Under the pieces are notes generated by a model. The model saw nothing but the letters and a program-made list of their open reading frames with translations, made no database searches and was not told the DNA's origin. Of a stretch of 64,000 nucleotides of DNA, positions 29,082 to 36,082 are shown piece after piece. Both the position numbers and the translations under genes were made by a program. The stretch is from Solimonas_A sp052035235. Its GTDB lineage: Bacteria > Pseudomonadota > Gammaproteobacteria > Nevskiales > Nevskiaceae. How positions within the stretch are numbered: position 1 is the stretch's first letter; each line of letters begins with the position of its first letter. Location: NCBI GenBank assembly GCA_052035235.1, contig JBPOHT010000007.1, forward strand, positions 49,129 through 113,128, given 5' to 3'.

Positions 29082-29992
29082 GTGCGGCTGCAACCCTGCG
29101 CCTGGGCGATCAGTGGGGCATCACGGCCACTGCCGACCGCCGCTTTCGCCGGTTGTCGGTCGGCAGTCTGGTGCTGGTGCTGGCCGCGGTGCTGCTGCTG
29201 CAGTCCTGGTCCTTCACGGCGCCGGAGCCCGAGCTGGAGCCGCTGCGCGTCACGCTGTTGCCGCCACCACCACCGCCAGCACCGCCCCCGCGCGTGAAGC
29301 CTGCAGTGACCCCGCCGGTATCCCGGCCGCAGCCGAAGCCCGTGCCCGAGCGTGCTGAACCCAAGGCCGCGCCTGCCGCGCCGGCTCCGCGCGAACTCGC
29401 TGCGCGATCCGGGCTGATGGCGATGCGGGAGCAGCTCTCGTCGATGCGCGACAGCACGGCATCCACCGGGCCGCAGACACTGTTGCGCGACGCGCCTGCG
29501 TCCGCCAGCAGCCGGCGCAGCGGCGAGACGCTGGCGGCCTCGGCTGCCAGCGGCAGCAGTGGTATCGGCAGCGGTACGCGCAGCGTCACGGCGGTGCAGG
29601 GAACTGGTGGCATTGGTGCGCGGCGCACCGCAGAGGTTCAGAGTGCGATCGGCGCGGGCAAGGCAGACGCCGCAGGCCCCGGAGAGGATGCCGGCGGATC
29701 GCGCTCGCTCAAGGAACTGCAACTGGCTTTCGACCGGAACAAGTCCTCGCTGTTCTCGATCTTCAACCGCGCGGCGCGGGAGAGTTCCGATATCGGTGCC
29801 GGCAAGATCGTGGTCAGCCTGACGATTGCGCCCGACGGCTCGGTGACGCGCTGTGAACTGGTCTCCAGCAGCTTCGGTAACGCCGACCTGGAACAGAAGA
29901 TCTTGCAGCGCGTGCGCATGCTCAATTTCGGGGCGAAGAATGTGCCGGCGTATACCTACGCCAACTATCCGATCAATTTCCTGCCGTCCTGA
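29078..29992 (+). CDS. TonB-like / AgmX-PglI C-terminal domain protein
   Basis: The 304-residue protein has one membrane helix (about residues 28-47), a Pro-rich segment (about 62-108), a Ser/Gly/Ala-rich low-complexity spacer to about 200 and a C-terminal domain (LQLAFDRNKSSLFSIFNRA ... VVSLTIAPDGSVTRCELV ... ILQRVRMLNFG). The last matches the AgmX/PglI C-terminal family, structurally TonB-like. It is the expected force-transmitting partner of the ExbB/ExbD proteins encoded just upstream. A free, signal-peptide version of the same domain is encoded at 6955-7329. Confidence 0.85.
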   Translation: MSAAATLRLGDQWGITATADRRFRRLSVGSLVLVLAAVLLLQSWSFTAPEPELEPLRVTLLPPPPPPAPPPRVKPAVTPPVSRPQPKPVPERAEPKAAPAAPAPRELAARSGLMAMREQLSSMRDSTASTGPQTLLRDAPASASSRRSGETLAASAASGSSGIGSGTRSVTAVQGTGGIGARRTAEVQSAIGAGKADAAGPGEDAGGSRSLKELQLAFDRNKSSLFSIFNRAARESSDIGAGKIVVSLTIAPDGSVTRCELVSSSFGNADLEQKILQRVRMLNFGAKNVPAYTYANYPINFLPS

Positions 29993-30020
29993 GAGCATCT
30001 CTGCGGCGCTGCAGCATATG

Positions 30021-30036
30021 TGGCATGGCGTTTGCT
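30021..30036 (+). promoter_or_regulatory. Sigma-54 -24/-12 promoter (DUF3034 operon)
   Basis: TGGCATGGCGTTTGCT has the invariant GG and GC separated by ten bases. It lies 29 bases after the stop of the TonB-like gene. Transcription would start near 30047. Confidence 0.85.
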
Positions 30037-30076
30037 TAGTTTGAGGCAGTGAGCCCAGAGGGCTCGCAAACAGGGA

Positions 30077-30115
30077 GCGGACAGAGTCGCCCGCCCCGAA
30101 CGGACAGAGACGTCC
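30077..30115 (+). promoter_or_regulatory. ANTAR-type tandem hexaloop hairpins (leader B)
   Basis: Hairpin 1 is GCGGAC-[AGAGTC]-GCCCGC (30077-30094, one A/C mismatch). Hairpin 2 is GGAC-[AGAGAC]-GTCC (30102-30115). The linker is 7 bases, and both loops have A1 and G4. The 3' arm of hairpin 2 (GTCC) is part of the 5' arm of the terminator that follows, so the two structures exclude each other, as in known ANTAR antitermination. Confidence 0.85.
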
Positions 30116-30158
30116 ACGTTGTCGGCATCGCAGCCGGCCAACGTGGACGTTTTTTTTT
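30110..30158 (+). terminator. Leader terminator upstream of DUF3034 gene
   Basis: A 12-bp stem (ACGTCCACGTTG / CAACGTGGACGT) is followed by a run of T. It lies 56 bases before the start codon, so it is a regulated attenuator rather than the end of an operon. The arms share ACGTCCACG with the leader terminator at 33344-33387. Confidence 0.9.
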
Positions 30159-30213
30159 GGGCGGTTGGGACGCCGGAATGACTCCGGCGGTACCACAAAC
30201 AAGGAGTCTCAAG

Positions 30214-31251
30214 ATGAATGGGTCACAAGGGAGCAAGCTTCGCCTCTGGTCCTGCGCTGCCATCTTCGGCGCGGCGGCGGCAATGCACAGCGGGTTGGCG
30301 TCTGCGGGTTACAACGATGGCAAGGTGTTCCTCACCGGCGGTGTGTTCACGGTGGACGGTGCGGGCGGCGGCGGTGCCGTGCCCTGGGCGACGATCACGG
30401 GCTATGAAACCCGTGATGGCATCAACGGCGGCGTGGGCTACACCTATGCCAACCTGCCGGCGCTTCAGCTGAACGTGTTTGGCGGTGCGATCGGCTTCTA
30501 CGATCGCTTCGAGTTGTCCTACGCCACGCACAAGCTGTCGCTGAACCTGTCCAACCTCGATACGGTGGCACTGGTGGCGGAAGCGGCGGGCCTGGACCTG
30601 GGCACCGATCCCTGGAACTCCACGCTGCAGATGGACGTCTACGGCGCCAAGCTGCGCCTGTTCGGTGATGCGGTCTACACCTCCGACAGCTGGATCCCGC
30701 AGGTGGCCATCGGTGGCCTGTACAAGGAGAACACGACCAAGGAACTGATCCGCACCCTCGGTGCGAACAAGGCCAAGGACTGGGAAGCCTATGTCGCGGC
30801 CACCAAGGTGTTCTTCCCGCTCAGCACGCTGGTGAACTTCACGGTGCGCTACACCTCCGCCAATGAAATCGGCCTGACCGGATTCGGCGAGTGCAGCGCC
30901 AACGGATGCACCAACGACAAGGAGTTCCGTTTCGAGGCGTCGATTGCCCACCTGCTGAGCAAGAACACTGCGATCGGCTTCGAGTACCAGCAGCACGGCG
31001 GCAACCTGGATGGCAAGAGCGTCACGGTCGCCGGCCTGCCGCTCACGGGCCTGACCGATCTGCTCGGCGGTGTGCTGGGCGGGGTCGAGGACGCACTGAC
31101 CCAGGAGAAGGAAAGCGACTGGATGGACGTGTTCTTCGCCTATGCGCCGAACAAGAATCTGTCGTTCGTCATCGCCTACCTGATGCTCGGCAACATCTCG
31201 GTGGCCCAGGACCAGAACGGCTTCTACATGTCGATGCACGCCACGTTCTGA
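30214..31251 (+). CDS. DUF3034 family exported protein
   Basis: The 345-residue product starts at the ATG after AAGGAGTCTCAAG and has a signal peptide ending near GLASAG (about residue 32). The mature sequence matches my recollection of DUF3034: KVFLTGGVFTVDGAGGGGAVPW at its N-terminus (split here across a Gly run), DVYGAKLRLFGDAVY, YVAATKVFFP, DVFFAYAPNKNLSFVIAYLML and a final strand ending in phenylalanine. The alternating strands and terminal Phe suggest an outer-membrane barrel. No function is assigned to the family. It is followed 25 bases later by the truncated haemoglobin gene. Confidence 0.85.
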   Translation: MNGSQGSKLRLWSCAAIFGAAAAMHSGLASAGYNDGKVFLTGGVFTVDGAGGGGAVPWATITGYETRDGINGGVGYTYANLPALQLNVFGGAIGFYDRFELSYATHKLSLNLSNLDTVALVAEAAGLDLGTDPWNSTLQMDVYGAKLRLFGDAVYTSDSWIPQVAIGGLYKENTTKELIRTLGANKAKDWEAYVAATKVFFPLSTLVNFTVRYTSANEIGLTGFGECSANGCTNDKEFRFEASIAHLLSKNTAIGFEYQQHGGNLDGKSVTVAGLPLTGLTDLLGGVLGGVEDALTQEKESDWMDVFFAYAPNKNLSFVIAYLMLGNISVAQDQNGFYMSMHATF

Positions 31252-31276
31252 ACGGACATCACACAGGAGACATACC

Positions 31277-31747
31277 ATGAAGTTTTCAAAGATCGGCCTT
31301 AGCCTCCTCACCGGCGCGGCGCTGCTGGCGGCTTCCGCCCAGCCTGCCTTCGCCGGAGAGCAGAAGACCAAGCCCATCCTCGGCATTCCCAAGAGCTCAC
31401 TCGACGATTTCGGTGGCGCGGCGGGCGTGCATGCCTGGGTGGAAAGCCTGTTCTACTACATCATGCTCGACAACCGCATCAGCCACATCTTCCGTGAGTT
31501 CGGCAACGTGGAGCGCCAGATCGCGCTCAACACCCAGCTCGAGCAGATGGTGCTGGGTGGCTCGGTCGAGTACCAGGGTGCCAGCATGAGTGCGGCGCAC
31601 GCAGACCTGGGCATCACCATGACGCAGTTCAACGCGGTGGTGGAAGCGGCCTACAACGCCTGCGAGCGCAACAACATTCCGTACAAGACCTGCAATCACC
31701 TGATCGCGGCGCTCGCGCCGTTCACGCGGGTGATCGTCACCAGGTAG
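31277..31747 (+). CDS. Exported group-1 truncated haemoglobin
   Basis: The 156-residue protein has a clear Sec signal peptide (cleavage after QPAFA, about residue 26) and then a truncated globin domain: FGGAAGVHAWVESLFYYIML (helices A-B with aromatic B10 region), VLGGSVEYQG, and MSAAHADLGITMTQFNAVVE with the proximal haem ligand His at about residue 108. Group-1 truncated globins bind O2 and NO and often act in NO detoxification, but most are cytoplasmic, so export is unusual. It shares the leader and promoter of the DUF3034 gene and ends before a strong terminator. Confidence 0.85.
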   Translation: MKFSKIGLSLLTGAALLAASAQPAFAGEQKTKPILGIPKSSLDDFGGAAGVHAWVESLFYYIMLDNRISHIFREFGNVERQIALNTQLEQMVLGGSVEYQGASMSAAHADLGITMTQFNAVVEAAYNACERNNIPYKTCNHLIAALAPFTRVIVTR

Positions 31748-31808
31748 GGGAGCGGTGTCCTGGCCGGCGCTCCTCTCCTCGTCCGATCCAGGTGCCGCAA
31801 ACTGAAGA

Positions 31809-31842
31809 ACCCCGTTGGGCTGGCCAACGGGGTTCTTTTTTT
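31809..31842 (+). terminator. Intrinsic terminator after truncated haemoglobin gene
   Basis: AACCCCGTTGG and CCAACGGGGTT flank GCTGG and are followed by CTTTTTTT. The element separates the haemoglobin gene from the convergent Rrf2 gene. Confidence 0.88.
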
Positions 31843-31861
31843 CGGACAGCCTGAAGTGGAG

Positions 31862-32296
31862 TCAGGCGGCGCGCAGCAGGCGGTTCAGGCGCACCAAAGT
31901 GGGGCCCTTCACGACGTCGGCGAGCGTGTACTTCTTCAGCTCATCGAGGAAGCCGCGCTCCGCGGCGTCGAGAGCGGACTTGAGCAGGCAGGCGCCGTTG
32001 AGCGCGCAGGGGCCACGTTTGCAGTCGGCCAGTCGGCCACTGCCTTCCATGGCTTCCACCACGTCGCCGATGCGCAGCTGGTCCATGGGGGTCAGCAGGC
32101 GCAGTCCGCCGAGACGACCACTGACGGTTTCGACATAGCCGAGCTTGCGCAGGCCTTGTGCCACCTTGTGGAGATGGTGCGTGGAAACACGCAGTTGTTC
32201 CGAGATGCGCGCGGTGCCGATGGGTTTTCCATCGGTGTTGCCGGCGAGATAAACCAGCAGACGCAGGGACAAATCGGTGTAAAGGGAGAGGCGCAC
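31862..32296 (-). CDS. nsrR: Rrf2-family regulator, NsrR type
   Basis: The 144-residue protein has an N-terminal winged helix (LYTDLSLRLLVYLA, ISEQLRVSTHHLHKVAQGLR, GYVETVSGRLGGLRL) and three cysteines spaced C92-x4-C97-x5-C103, the spacing of the NO-sensing [4Fe-4S] repressor NsrR rather than IscR. The ending FLDELKKYTLADVV also matches NsrR. It would repress NO-response genes until NO damages the cluster. It lies inside the sigma-54/ANTAR locus, convergent to the globin gene. I could not identify an NsrR operator with certainty. Confidence 0.85.
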   Translation of the reverse strand: MRLSLYTDLSLRLLVYLAGNTDGKPIGTARISEQLRVSTHHLHKVAQGLRKLGYVETVSGRLGGLRLLTPMDQLRIGDVVEAMEGSGRLADCKRGPCALNGACLLKSALDAAERGFLDELKKYTLADVVKGPTLVRLNRLLRAA

Positions 32297-32412
32297 GCCC
32301 GGCTCCGGATGCGGTCAGGTAGCCAGATTCTAGCCGCAAAAGCCTTGTCAAGGGGCGAGAGGGGCATTCTTCCCCACAAGTATCCGATGAGCGCTGGTTT
32401 CCGACGGAAAAG

Positions 32413-32428
32413 TGGCATCTGCTTTGCA
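32413..32428 (+). promoter_or_regulatory. Sigma-54 -24/-12 promoter (ANTAR gene)
   Basis: TGGCATCTGCTTTGCA matches the consensus with exact GG-N10-GC spacing. Transcription would start near 32440, leaving about 24 bases of leader to the ANTAR gene start. That is too short for an ANTAR target, so the regulator does not appear to antiterminate itself. Confidence 0.78.
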
Positions 32429-32463
32429 ACATATTTGATGGGGATCGGGAGAAGGAACAACGC

Positions 32464-33072
32464 ATGCTTTCTGAACACACAAAACTACGTGTGATGCTGG
32501 TCGACGACGACCAGGAAAGGCTGGCCTTGCTGGAAAAGGCCCTCGAGACCGAGGGGCACCTGGTGGTGGCCCAGCTCAATACTCATGCCGACCTGACGAT
32601 GGCGGTCGGGGTGCACAAGCCGGAGGTGGTCTTCATCGACGTGAGTGCGCCGGGACGGGACATATTGCAGTCGCTGGGCGAGATGTACCGGGAGCATCCA
32701 CGGCCCATCGTGCTGTGGGCCGAACAGAGCGACGCCCAGACCACGCGCCGCGCGCTGGATGCGGGCGTCAGCGCCTACGTGGTGGATGACCTGCAGCATC
32801 GGCGCAATTTCAGTGCACTGCTCGACCTGGCGATTGCCCGCTTCGAAATGCAGCAGGCCCTGCGCCAGGAACTGGATCGGGCAAAGACACGCCTGGCCGA
32901 TCTGCGTGACATCGAGAAGGCCAAGGGTCTGCTGATGAAGCGTCGCAGCCTGGATGAGGCCTCGGCCTACAACCTGTTGCGTCGCATGGCGATGGACCGC
33001 AAGCAGCGCATCGGTGACTTTTCAAGAACACTGCTGAGCGCGGCGGACGTATGGAGCGAGCTCGGGGGCTGA
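32464..33072 (+). CDS. NasT-like ANTAR RNA-binding response regulator
   Basis: The 202-residue protein has a receiver-like domain (about residues 8-125), a coiled coil (about 126-150) and a C-terminal ANTAR domain (KTRLADLRDIEKAKGLLMKR ... YNLLRRMAMDRKQRI). ANTAR proteins bind paired hexaloop hairpins in nascent mRNA and prevent termination. The receiver keeps the acidic pocket (DDD, 14-16) and a candidate phospho-acceptor Asp59. The usual Thr/Ser is Ala86 (VLWAEQ) and the invariant Lys is replaced (AYVVDDL), so it is probably a pseudo-receiver governed by a partner or ligand, as NasT is by NasS. No NasS-like gene is in the window. Confidence 0.92.
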   Translation: MLSEHTKLRVMLVDDDQERLALLEKALETEGHLVVAQLNTHADLTMAVGVHKPEVVFIDVSAPGRDILQSLGEMYREHPRPIVLWAEQSDAQTTRRALDAGVSAYVVDDLQHRRNFSALLDLAIARFEMQQALRQELDRAKTRLADLRDIEKAKGLLMKRRSLDEASAYNLLRRMAMDRKQRIGDFSRTLLSAADVWSELGG

Positions 33073-33278
33073 CCCCATGCGGGCCGATGCCGCGGCCCGC
33101 AGCTTCCCGCTTCGCCGACGGGGCACCACCGCGGCGCATGGCGCTCGCGTCTGCACCAGCAGTGCCCAGTCTCGCCCGTTCCCGACGCGTCGAATGACCG
33201 GCACGATCCCAGTGCCGTGCGATCTCCGCTCCGAAAAAGCACACAAGCTCAGTCGCTTAAACGTGGCATCCAAAATAC

Positions 33279-33294
33279 TGGCATAGCGATTGCT
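33279..33294 (+). promoter_or_regulatory. Sigma-54 -24/-12 promoter (FMN-binding/PepSY/apbE operon)
   Basis: TGGCATAGCGATTGCT has exact GG-N10-GC spacing. It is very similar to the promoters at 21780 and 30021. The start site would fall near 33306, just before the first hairpin. Confidence 0.85.
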
Positions 33295-33308
33295 ACTTTT
33301 ATCCTGCA

Positions 33309-33349
33309 GGCAGCGACGAGGCCGCCCGCATTCGAGGACACCGACGTCC
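33309..33349 (+). promoter_or_regulatory. ANTAR-type tandem hexaloop hairpins (leader C)
   Basis: Hairpin 1 is GGCAGC-[GACGAG]-GCCGCC (33309-33326, one A/C mismatch; loop has G1 and G4). Hairpin 2 is GGAC-[ACCGAC]-GTCC (33336-33349, A1 and G4), extended by CG/CG beyond an A/A mismatch. The linker is 9 bases. Hairpin 2 uses the same GGAC/GTCC stem as leader B and overlaps the terminator's 5' arm in the same way. Confidence 0.83.
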
Positions 33350-33387
33350 ACGTCACCGGAGATTCCGGAGGCGTGGACGTTTTTTTT
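33344..33387 (+). terminator. Leader terminator upstream of FMN-binding gene
   Basis: ACGTCCACG pairs with CGTGGACGT around an inner CCGGA/TCCGG hairpin, followed by eight T. It lies 52 bases before the start codon and is a sequence relative of the terminator at 30110-30158. Confidence 0.9.
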
Positions 33388-33438
33388 GGCCCGCCCTCGG
33401 GACGCTGCGGCGTGCGAGGCAGGCCGGTTCGCCCACCC

Positions 33439-34050
33439 ATGAACGATCCGATAACGATGACGACATCACCAGAGAAATTCGAACCCTCCGTCCACCCGGC
33501 ACCGGCAGCCGCCGGAACGCGGCGCTCCTTCCTGGGCGGCGCGCTGGCGTTGCTGGCCCTGCCGGTGACCCGGGTGGCCGGAGCCTTCGAGCTGTTCAAG
33601 ACCTTCCAGACCCCCGAGGCTTTCCTGACCGAGGCCTTCGGTGCCACGGTGCCTCCCGCGTCGACGCTGGATCTGGATGATGCCAAGCAGTCTCAGCTTT
33701 CCGGCATCTATGGCCGCCGCTATCCGCAGGCGCGCCTGCGCTACTGGCGTGCGCCCAATGGACGCACGGCCTGGATCTTCGACGACATTGGCAAGGAGGG
33801 CTACGTGCCCACCACGTCCGGCTTCGTGGTGCAGAACGGTGCCGTGGAATTCGGCCGCGTACTGATCTACCGCGAGTCGCGCGGCGAACAGATCGCGGAG
33901 CGTTCCTTCCTGCAGCAGCTGGTGGGCGCACGCGCTTCCGGTAACGGTATCGACAAGAAAGTCGACAACGTCTCCGGCGCCACCTACTCGGTGAAGATGA
34001 TGCAGCGCATGGCCCGTACCGCCCTGGCACTCGACTCCCTGGCGAGGTGA
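33439..34050 (+). CDS. Tat-exported FMN-binding domain protein
   Basis: The 203-residue protein has a twin-arginine signal (TRRSFLGGALALLALP, about residues 27-42), so it is exported folded. The mature part is an FMN-binding domain like that of NqrC/RnfG/NosR, ending in DNVSGATYSVKMMQR. The SGAT motif (Thr182) is the site where ApbE attaches FMN through a phosphoester bond. The apbE gene is third in the same operon. It should act as an extracytoplasmic flavoprotein electron carrier. The start at 33439 lacks a strong ribosome binding site; 33457 is an alternative. Confidence 0.88.
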   Translation: MNDPITMTTSPEKFEPSVHPAPAAAGTRRSFLGGALALLALPVTRVAGAFELFKTFQTPEAFLTEAFGATVPPASTLDLDDAKQSQLSGIYGRRYPQARLRYWRAPNGRTAWIFDDIGKEGYVPTTSGFVVQNGAVEFGRVLIYRESRGEQIAERSFLQQLVGARASGNGIDKKVDNVSGATYSVKMMQRMARTALALDSLAR

Positions 34051-34055
34051 TTCCC

Positions 34056-34943
34056 ATGCTCGAGCCCCAGACCCTAGCGGCCCAGGTGCCGGCGGGCGAT
34101 CGACAAGCCGGCGCGCGCTGGCATCGTTGGCTGCAGCGGCTGCGCCTCGGAGCAACGCCCGCTCCGGCGGTGGCGCGGCCCAAGCGCAACCTCAACGTGC
34201 TGTTACGCGAGTGGCACAAGCGTGCCGGACTGTTCGCCTTCCTCTTCATGATCTGGCTCGGCTTCAGCGGATTCCTGATCAATCAGAGCGCCAGTTGGGG
34301 CTACGACACCAAGCGGGTCGACTGGAACTGGGTCATGCAGCTCTACAGCCTGCATCCGGAGCCGCCGCAGGCGGGCTTCCGTGCCGGTAACTACTGGCTG
34401 GCCTCGACCAGCGACTACACCCTGATCGATGCCAAACCCCTGGAGACTCCGATCCGCGAACTGCGCGGCTTCGTGCAGGGCGGCAGCGCCGAAAAGCCGC
34501 TGCTGTTCGTCGCGGCGACGGAGAGCCTGTTGCTTCTGACGCCGAAAGGTGAGCGGATCGACGAACTGACGCCGCCGATCCTGCCGGTCTCCACCATCCG
34601 CCGCATCGGTAGCGTGAAGGGTCATGCGGGCAGCATTGCCGTACAGGACCTGGACGCCTTCCAGAGCCTGGACGAGGGCAACACCTGGACGCCGGTCGCA
34701 TCCACCGCGGTGGAGTGGTCGGGAGCGGAGCCCTTGCCGGACAGTGAACGATCGCGGCTGATGCCTTACTCCCGGCCCAGTGTTTCACTGGAGCACGTGC
34801 TGGTGGACGCGCACAGCGGTCGCCTGTTCGGCAGCTTCGGCGCCTGGGTGATCAACTTCGTCGGTATCGCGGCGATGCTGCTGGCTATCAGTGGCATCTG
34901 GATGATGTACCGGACCAGCAGCGCCCGCCGGAAGAGACAGTAG
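34056..34943 (+). CDS. PepSY-associated transmembrane protein
   Basis: The 295-residue protein has a basic cytoplasmic N-terminus (KRNLNVLLREWHKRAG), a first membrane helix (about residues 62-80, LFAFLFMIWLGFSGFLI), a periplasmic region of about 170 residues containing a PepSY-like segment (VSLEHVLVDAHSGRLFGSFG) and a last helix (about 265-287). Histidines at the helix edges (EWHKRAG, LHPEPP, LEHVLVDAHSG) could be haem ligands. Reduced PepSY-membrane proteins paired with FMN-binding proteins and ApbE are a described class of flavin-based extracytosolic electron transfer. It would pass electrons across the membrane to the flavoprotein. The ATG at 34056 follows GAGGTGA. Confidence 0.8.
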   Translation: MLEPQTLAAQVPAGDRQAGARWHRWLQRLRLGATPAPAVARPKRNLNVLLREWHKRAGLFAFLFMIWLGFSGFLINQSASWGYDTKRVDWNWVMQLYSLHPEPPQAGFRAGNYWLASTSDYTLIDAKPLETPIRELRGFVQGGSAEKPLLFVAATESLLLLTPKGERIDELTPPILPVSTIRRIGSVKGHAGSIAVQDLDAFQSLDEGNTWTPVASTAVEWSGAEPLPDSERSRLMPYSRPSVSLEHVLVDAHSGRLFGSFGAWVINFVGIAAMLLAISGIWMMYRTSSARRKRQ

Positions 34944-34965
34944 CCGCATCGACCTGACAGACAGG

Positions 34966-35991
34966 ATGTCGCGCATGACGATGATGCGGCCGCTGCTGGT
35001 GCGCGGCCTGCGGCTGCAGACGCCAGCGATCATTCGCCGGCGCTTCCTGGCCATGGGCACCGAGGTGATGGTGACCGTTGCCTGCCGTGGACGACGCAAC
35101 GATGCGGAAGCGGCGGTGCTGGCGGTGCGGCGGCTGATCGAGGACTTCGGCAGGGATGGATGGGCCTGGGGTCCTGGCATGCTGGGGGTCATCAACCGCC
35201 GGCTGGCAGCCGGCGAGGTCGCCGAGATCCCGCCGGCACTGCAGCCGCTGTTCCGCCGCGCCTGGGATATCCACCTGGAGACCGGTGGTGCCTATGAGCC
35301 GCGCATCGGAGCGCTGGTGCGGCTCTGGGGTTTCGACGACGTGGCGCGCATCCGCATCGCGCCGCCTACCGCGGACGAGATCGCGGCGGCGCATGCAGCG
35401 CTGCATGCGGCGCCGCCCTATGACGATGCAAGCCGCTACGGTCCTGCGCCCGGCATCAGCTGGGACCTCGGCGGCATCGCCAAGGGCTGGATCGTCGATG
35501 CGGCACTGGATCTGCTGGCACAACACGGCTTCACCGATGCGACGGTGGATGCCGGCGGCAACCTGGCCACGCGCGGCCAGCGGCATGAACGGGCCTGGCG
35601 CATCGGCATCCGCGATCCGCGCGGCGATCCCGATCAGCCCGGCCTGCTGGCGAGCCTGGAGACCGGCGACGAGGCTGTGAACACGCACGGCGACGACCAG
35701 CGTTGGTTCGAACATCAGGGTCGCCGCTACTCGCACCTGCTGGACCCCAGCAGTGGCTGGCCCGCCCAGGGCCTGCGTGCCTTGACGGTGGTTCATGCCG
35801 ACGGCAGTTGGGCAGAAGCCGCCGGTGCCGCCCTGTTCGTCTCCGGCCCGCAAGGCTGGCTATCGCTGGCCCGCCGGCTGGGGCTGACGCAACTGCTGGT
35901 GGTGCATGAGGATGGCCGTGTGCAGGCCACCGCGCCGCTGCTGGCCAGGCTCACGCCCGAGCCGGGCGTGGATATCGAACGCCTGGACTAG
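34966..35991 (+). CDS. apbE: FAD:protein FMN transferase ApbE
   Basis: ApbE cuts FAD and attaches FMN to Thr in SGAT-type motifs using Mg2+. The 341-residue product has the family motifs: FLAMGTEVMVTVA (about 29), GAYEPRIGALVRLWGFDD (about 109), SWDLGGIAKGWIVDAAL (about 165), VDAGGNLATRG (about 194) and SHLLDPSSGWPAQG (about 259). No signal peptide or lipobox is visible, although many ApbE proteins are exported. This fits modification of the Tat-dependent flavoprotein in the cytoplasm before folded export. It is last in the three-gene operon. Confidence 0.92.
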   Translation: MSRMTMMRPLLVRGLRLQTPAIIRRRFLAMGTEVMVTVACRGRRNDAEAAVLAVRRLIEDFGRDGWAWGPGMLGVINRRLAAGEVAEIPPALQPLFRRAWDIHLETGGAYEPRIGALVRLWGFDDVARIRIAPPTADEIAAAHAALHAAPPYDDASRYGPAPGISWDLGGIAKGWIVDAALDLLAQHGFTDATVDAGGNLATRGQRHERAWRIGIRDPRGDPDQPGLLASLETGDEAVNTHGDDQRWFEHQGRRYSHLLDPSSGWPAQGLRALTVVHADGSWAEAAGAALFVSGPQGWLSLARRLGLTQLLVVHEDGRVQATAPLLARLTPEPGVDIERLD

Positions 35992-36018
35992 GGTCTTTTC
36001 CCGCAGGCAACCCCGCTC

Positions 36019-36062
36019 CAAAAAAAGAATCCCGCGGCGGAAGGGGAGGCATCCGCCGCGGG
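36019..36062 (-). terminator. Intrinsic terminator of the OmpA-cupredoxin gene
   Basis: On the minus strand a 12-bp stem (TCCCGCGGCGGA / TCCGCCGCGGGA) is followed by TTCTTTTTTTT. It sits 21 bases past the stop of the OmpA-cupredoxin gene and in front of the convergent apbE. Confidence 0.88.
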
Positions 36063-36082
36063 AAAAGCACACCCCATTCAGT

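Larger units (their letters stand above)
33073..33438 (+). other. 366-base intergenic region with sigma-54 promoter and ANTAR leader C
   Basis: The first 200 bases hold no convincing gene. The rest carries the promoter at 33279-33294, paired hairpins at 33309-33349, and a leader terminator at 33344-33387. About 50 bases then lead to the FMN-binding protein start. Confidence 0.8.

Noticed and set aside
30051..30065. Hairpin GAGCCC-AGA-GGGCTC as the first ANTAR hairpin of leader B
   Set aside because: Its loop has three bases, not six, and it is 36 bases from hairpin 2. The pair at 30077-30115 fits the ANTAR geometry.
32429..32463. An ANTAR target in the leader of the ANTAR gene itself
   Set aside because: Only about 24 bases separate the predicted start site from the ATG and no hexaloop pair is present.
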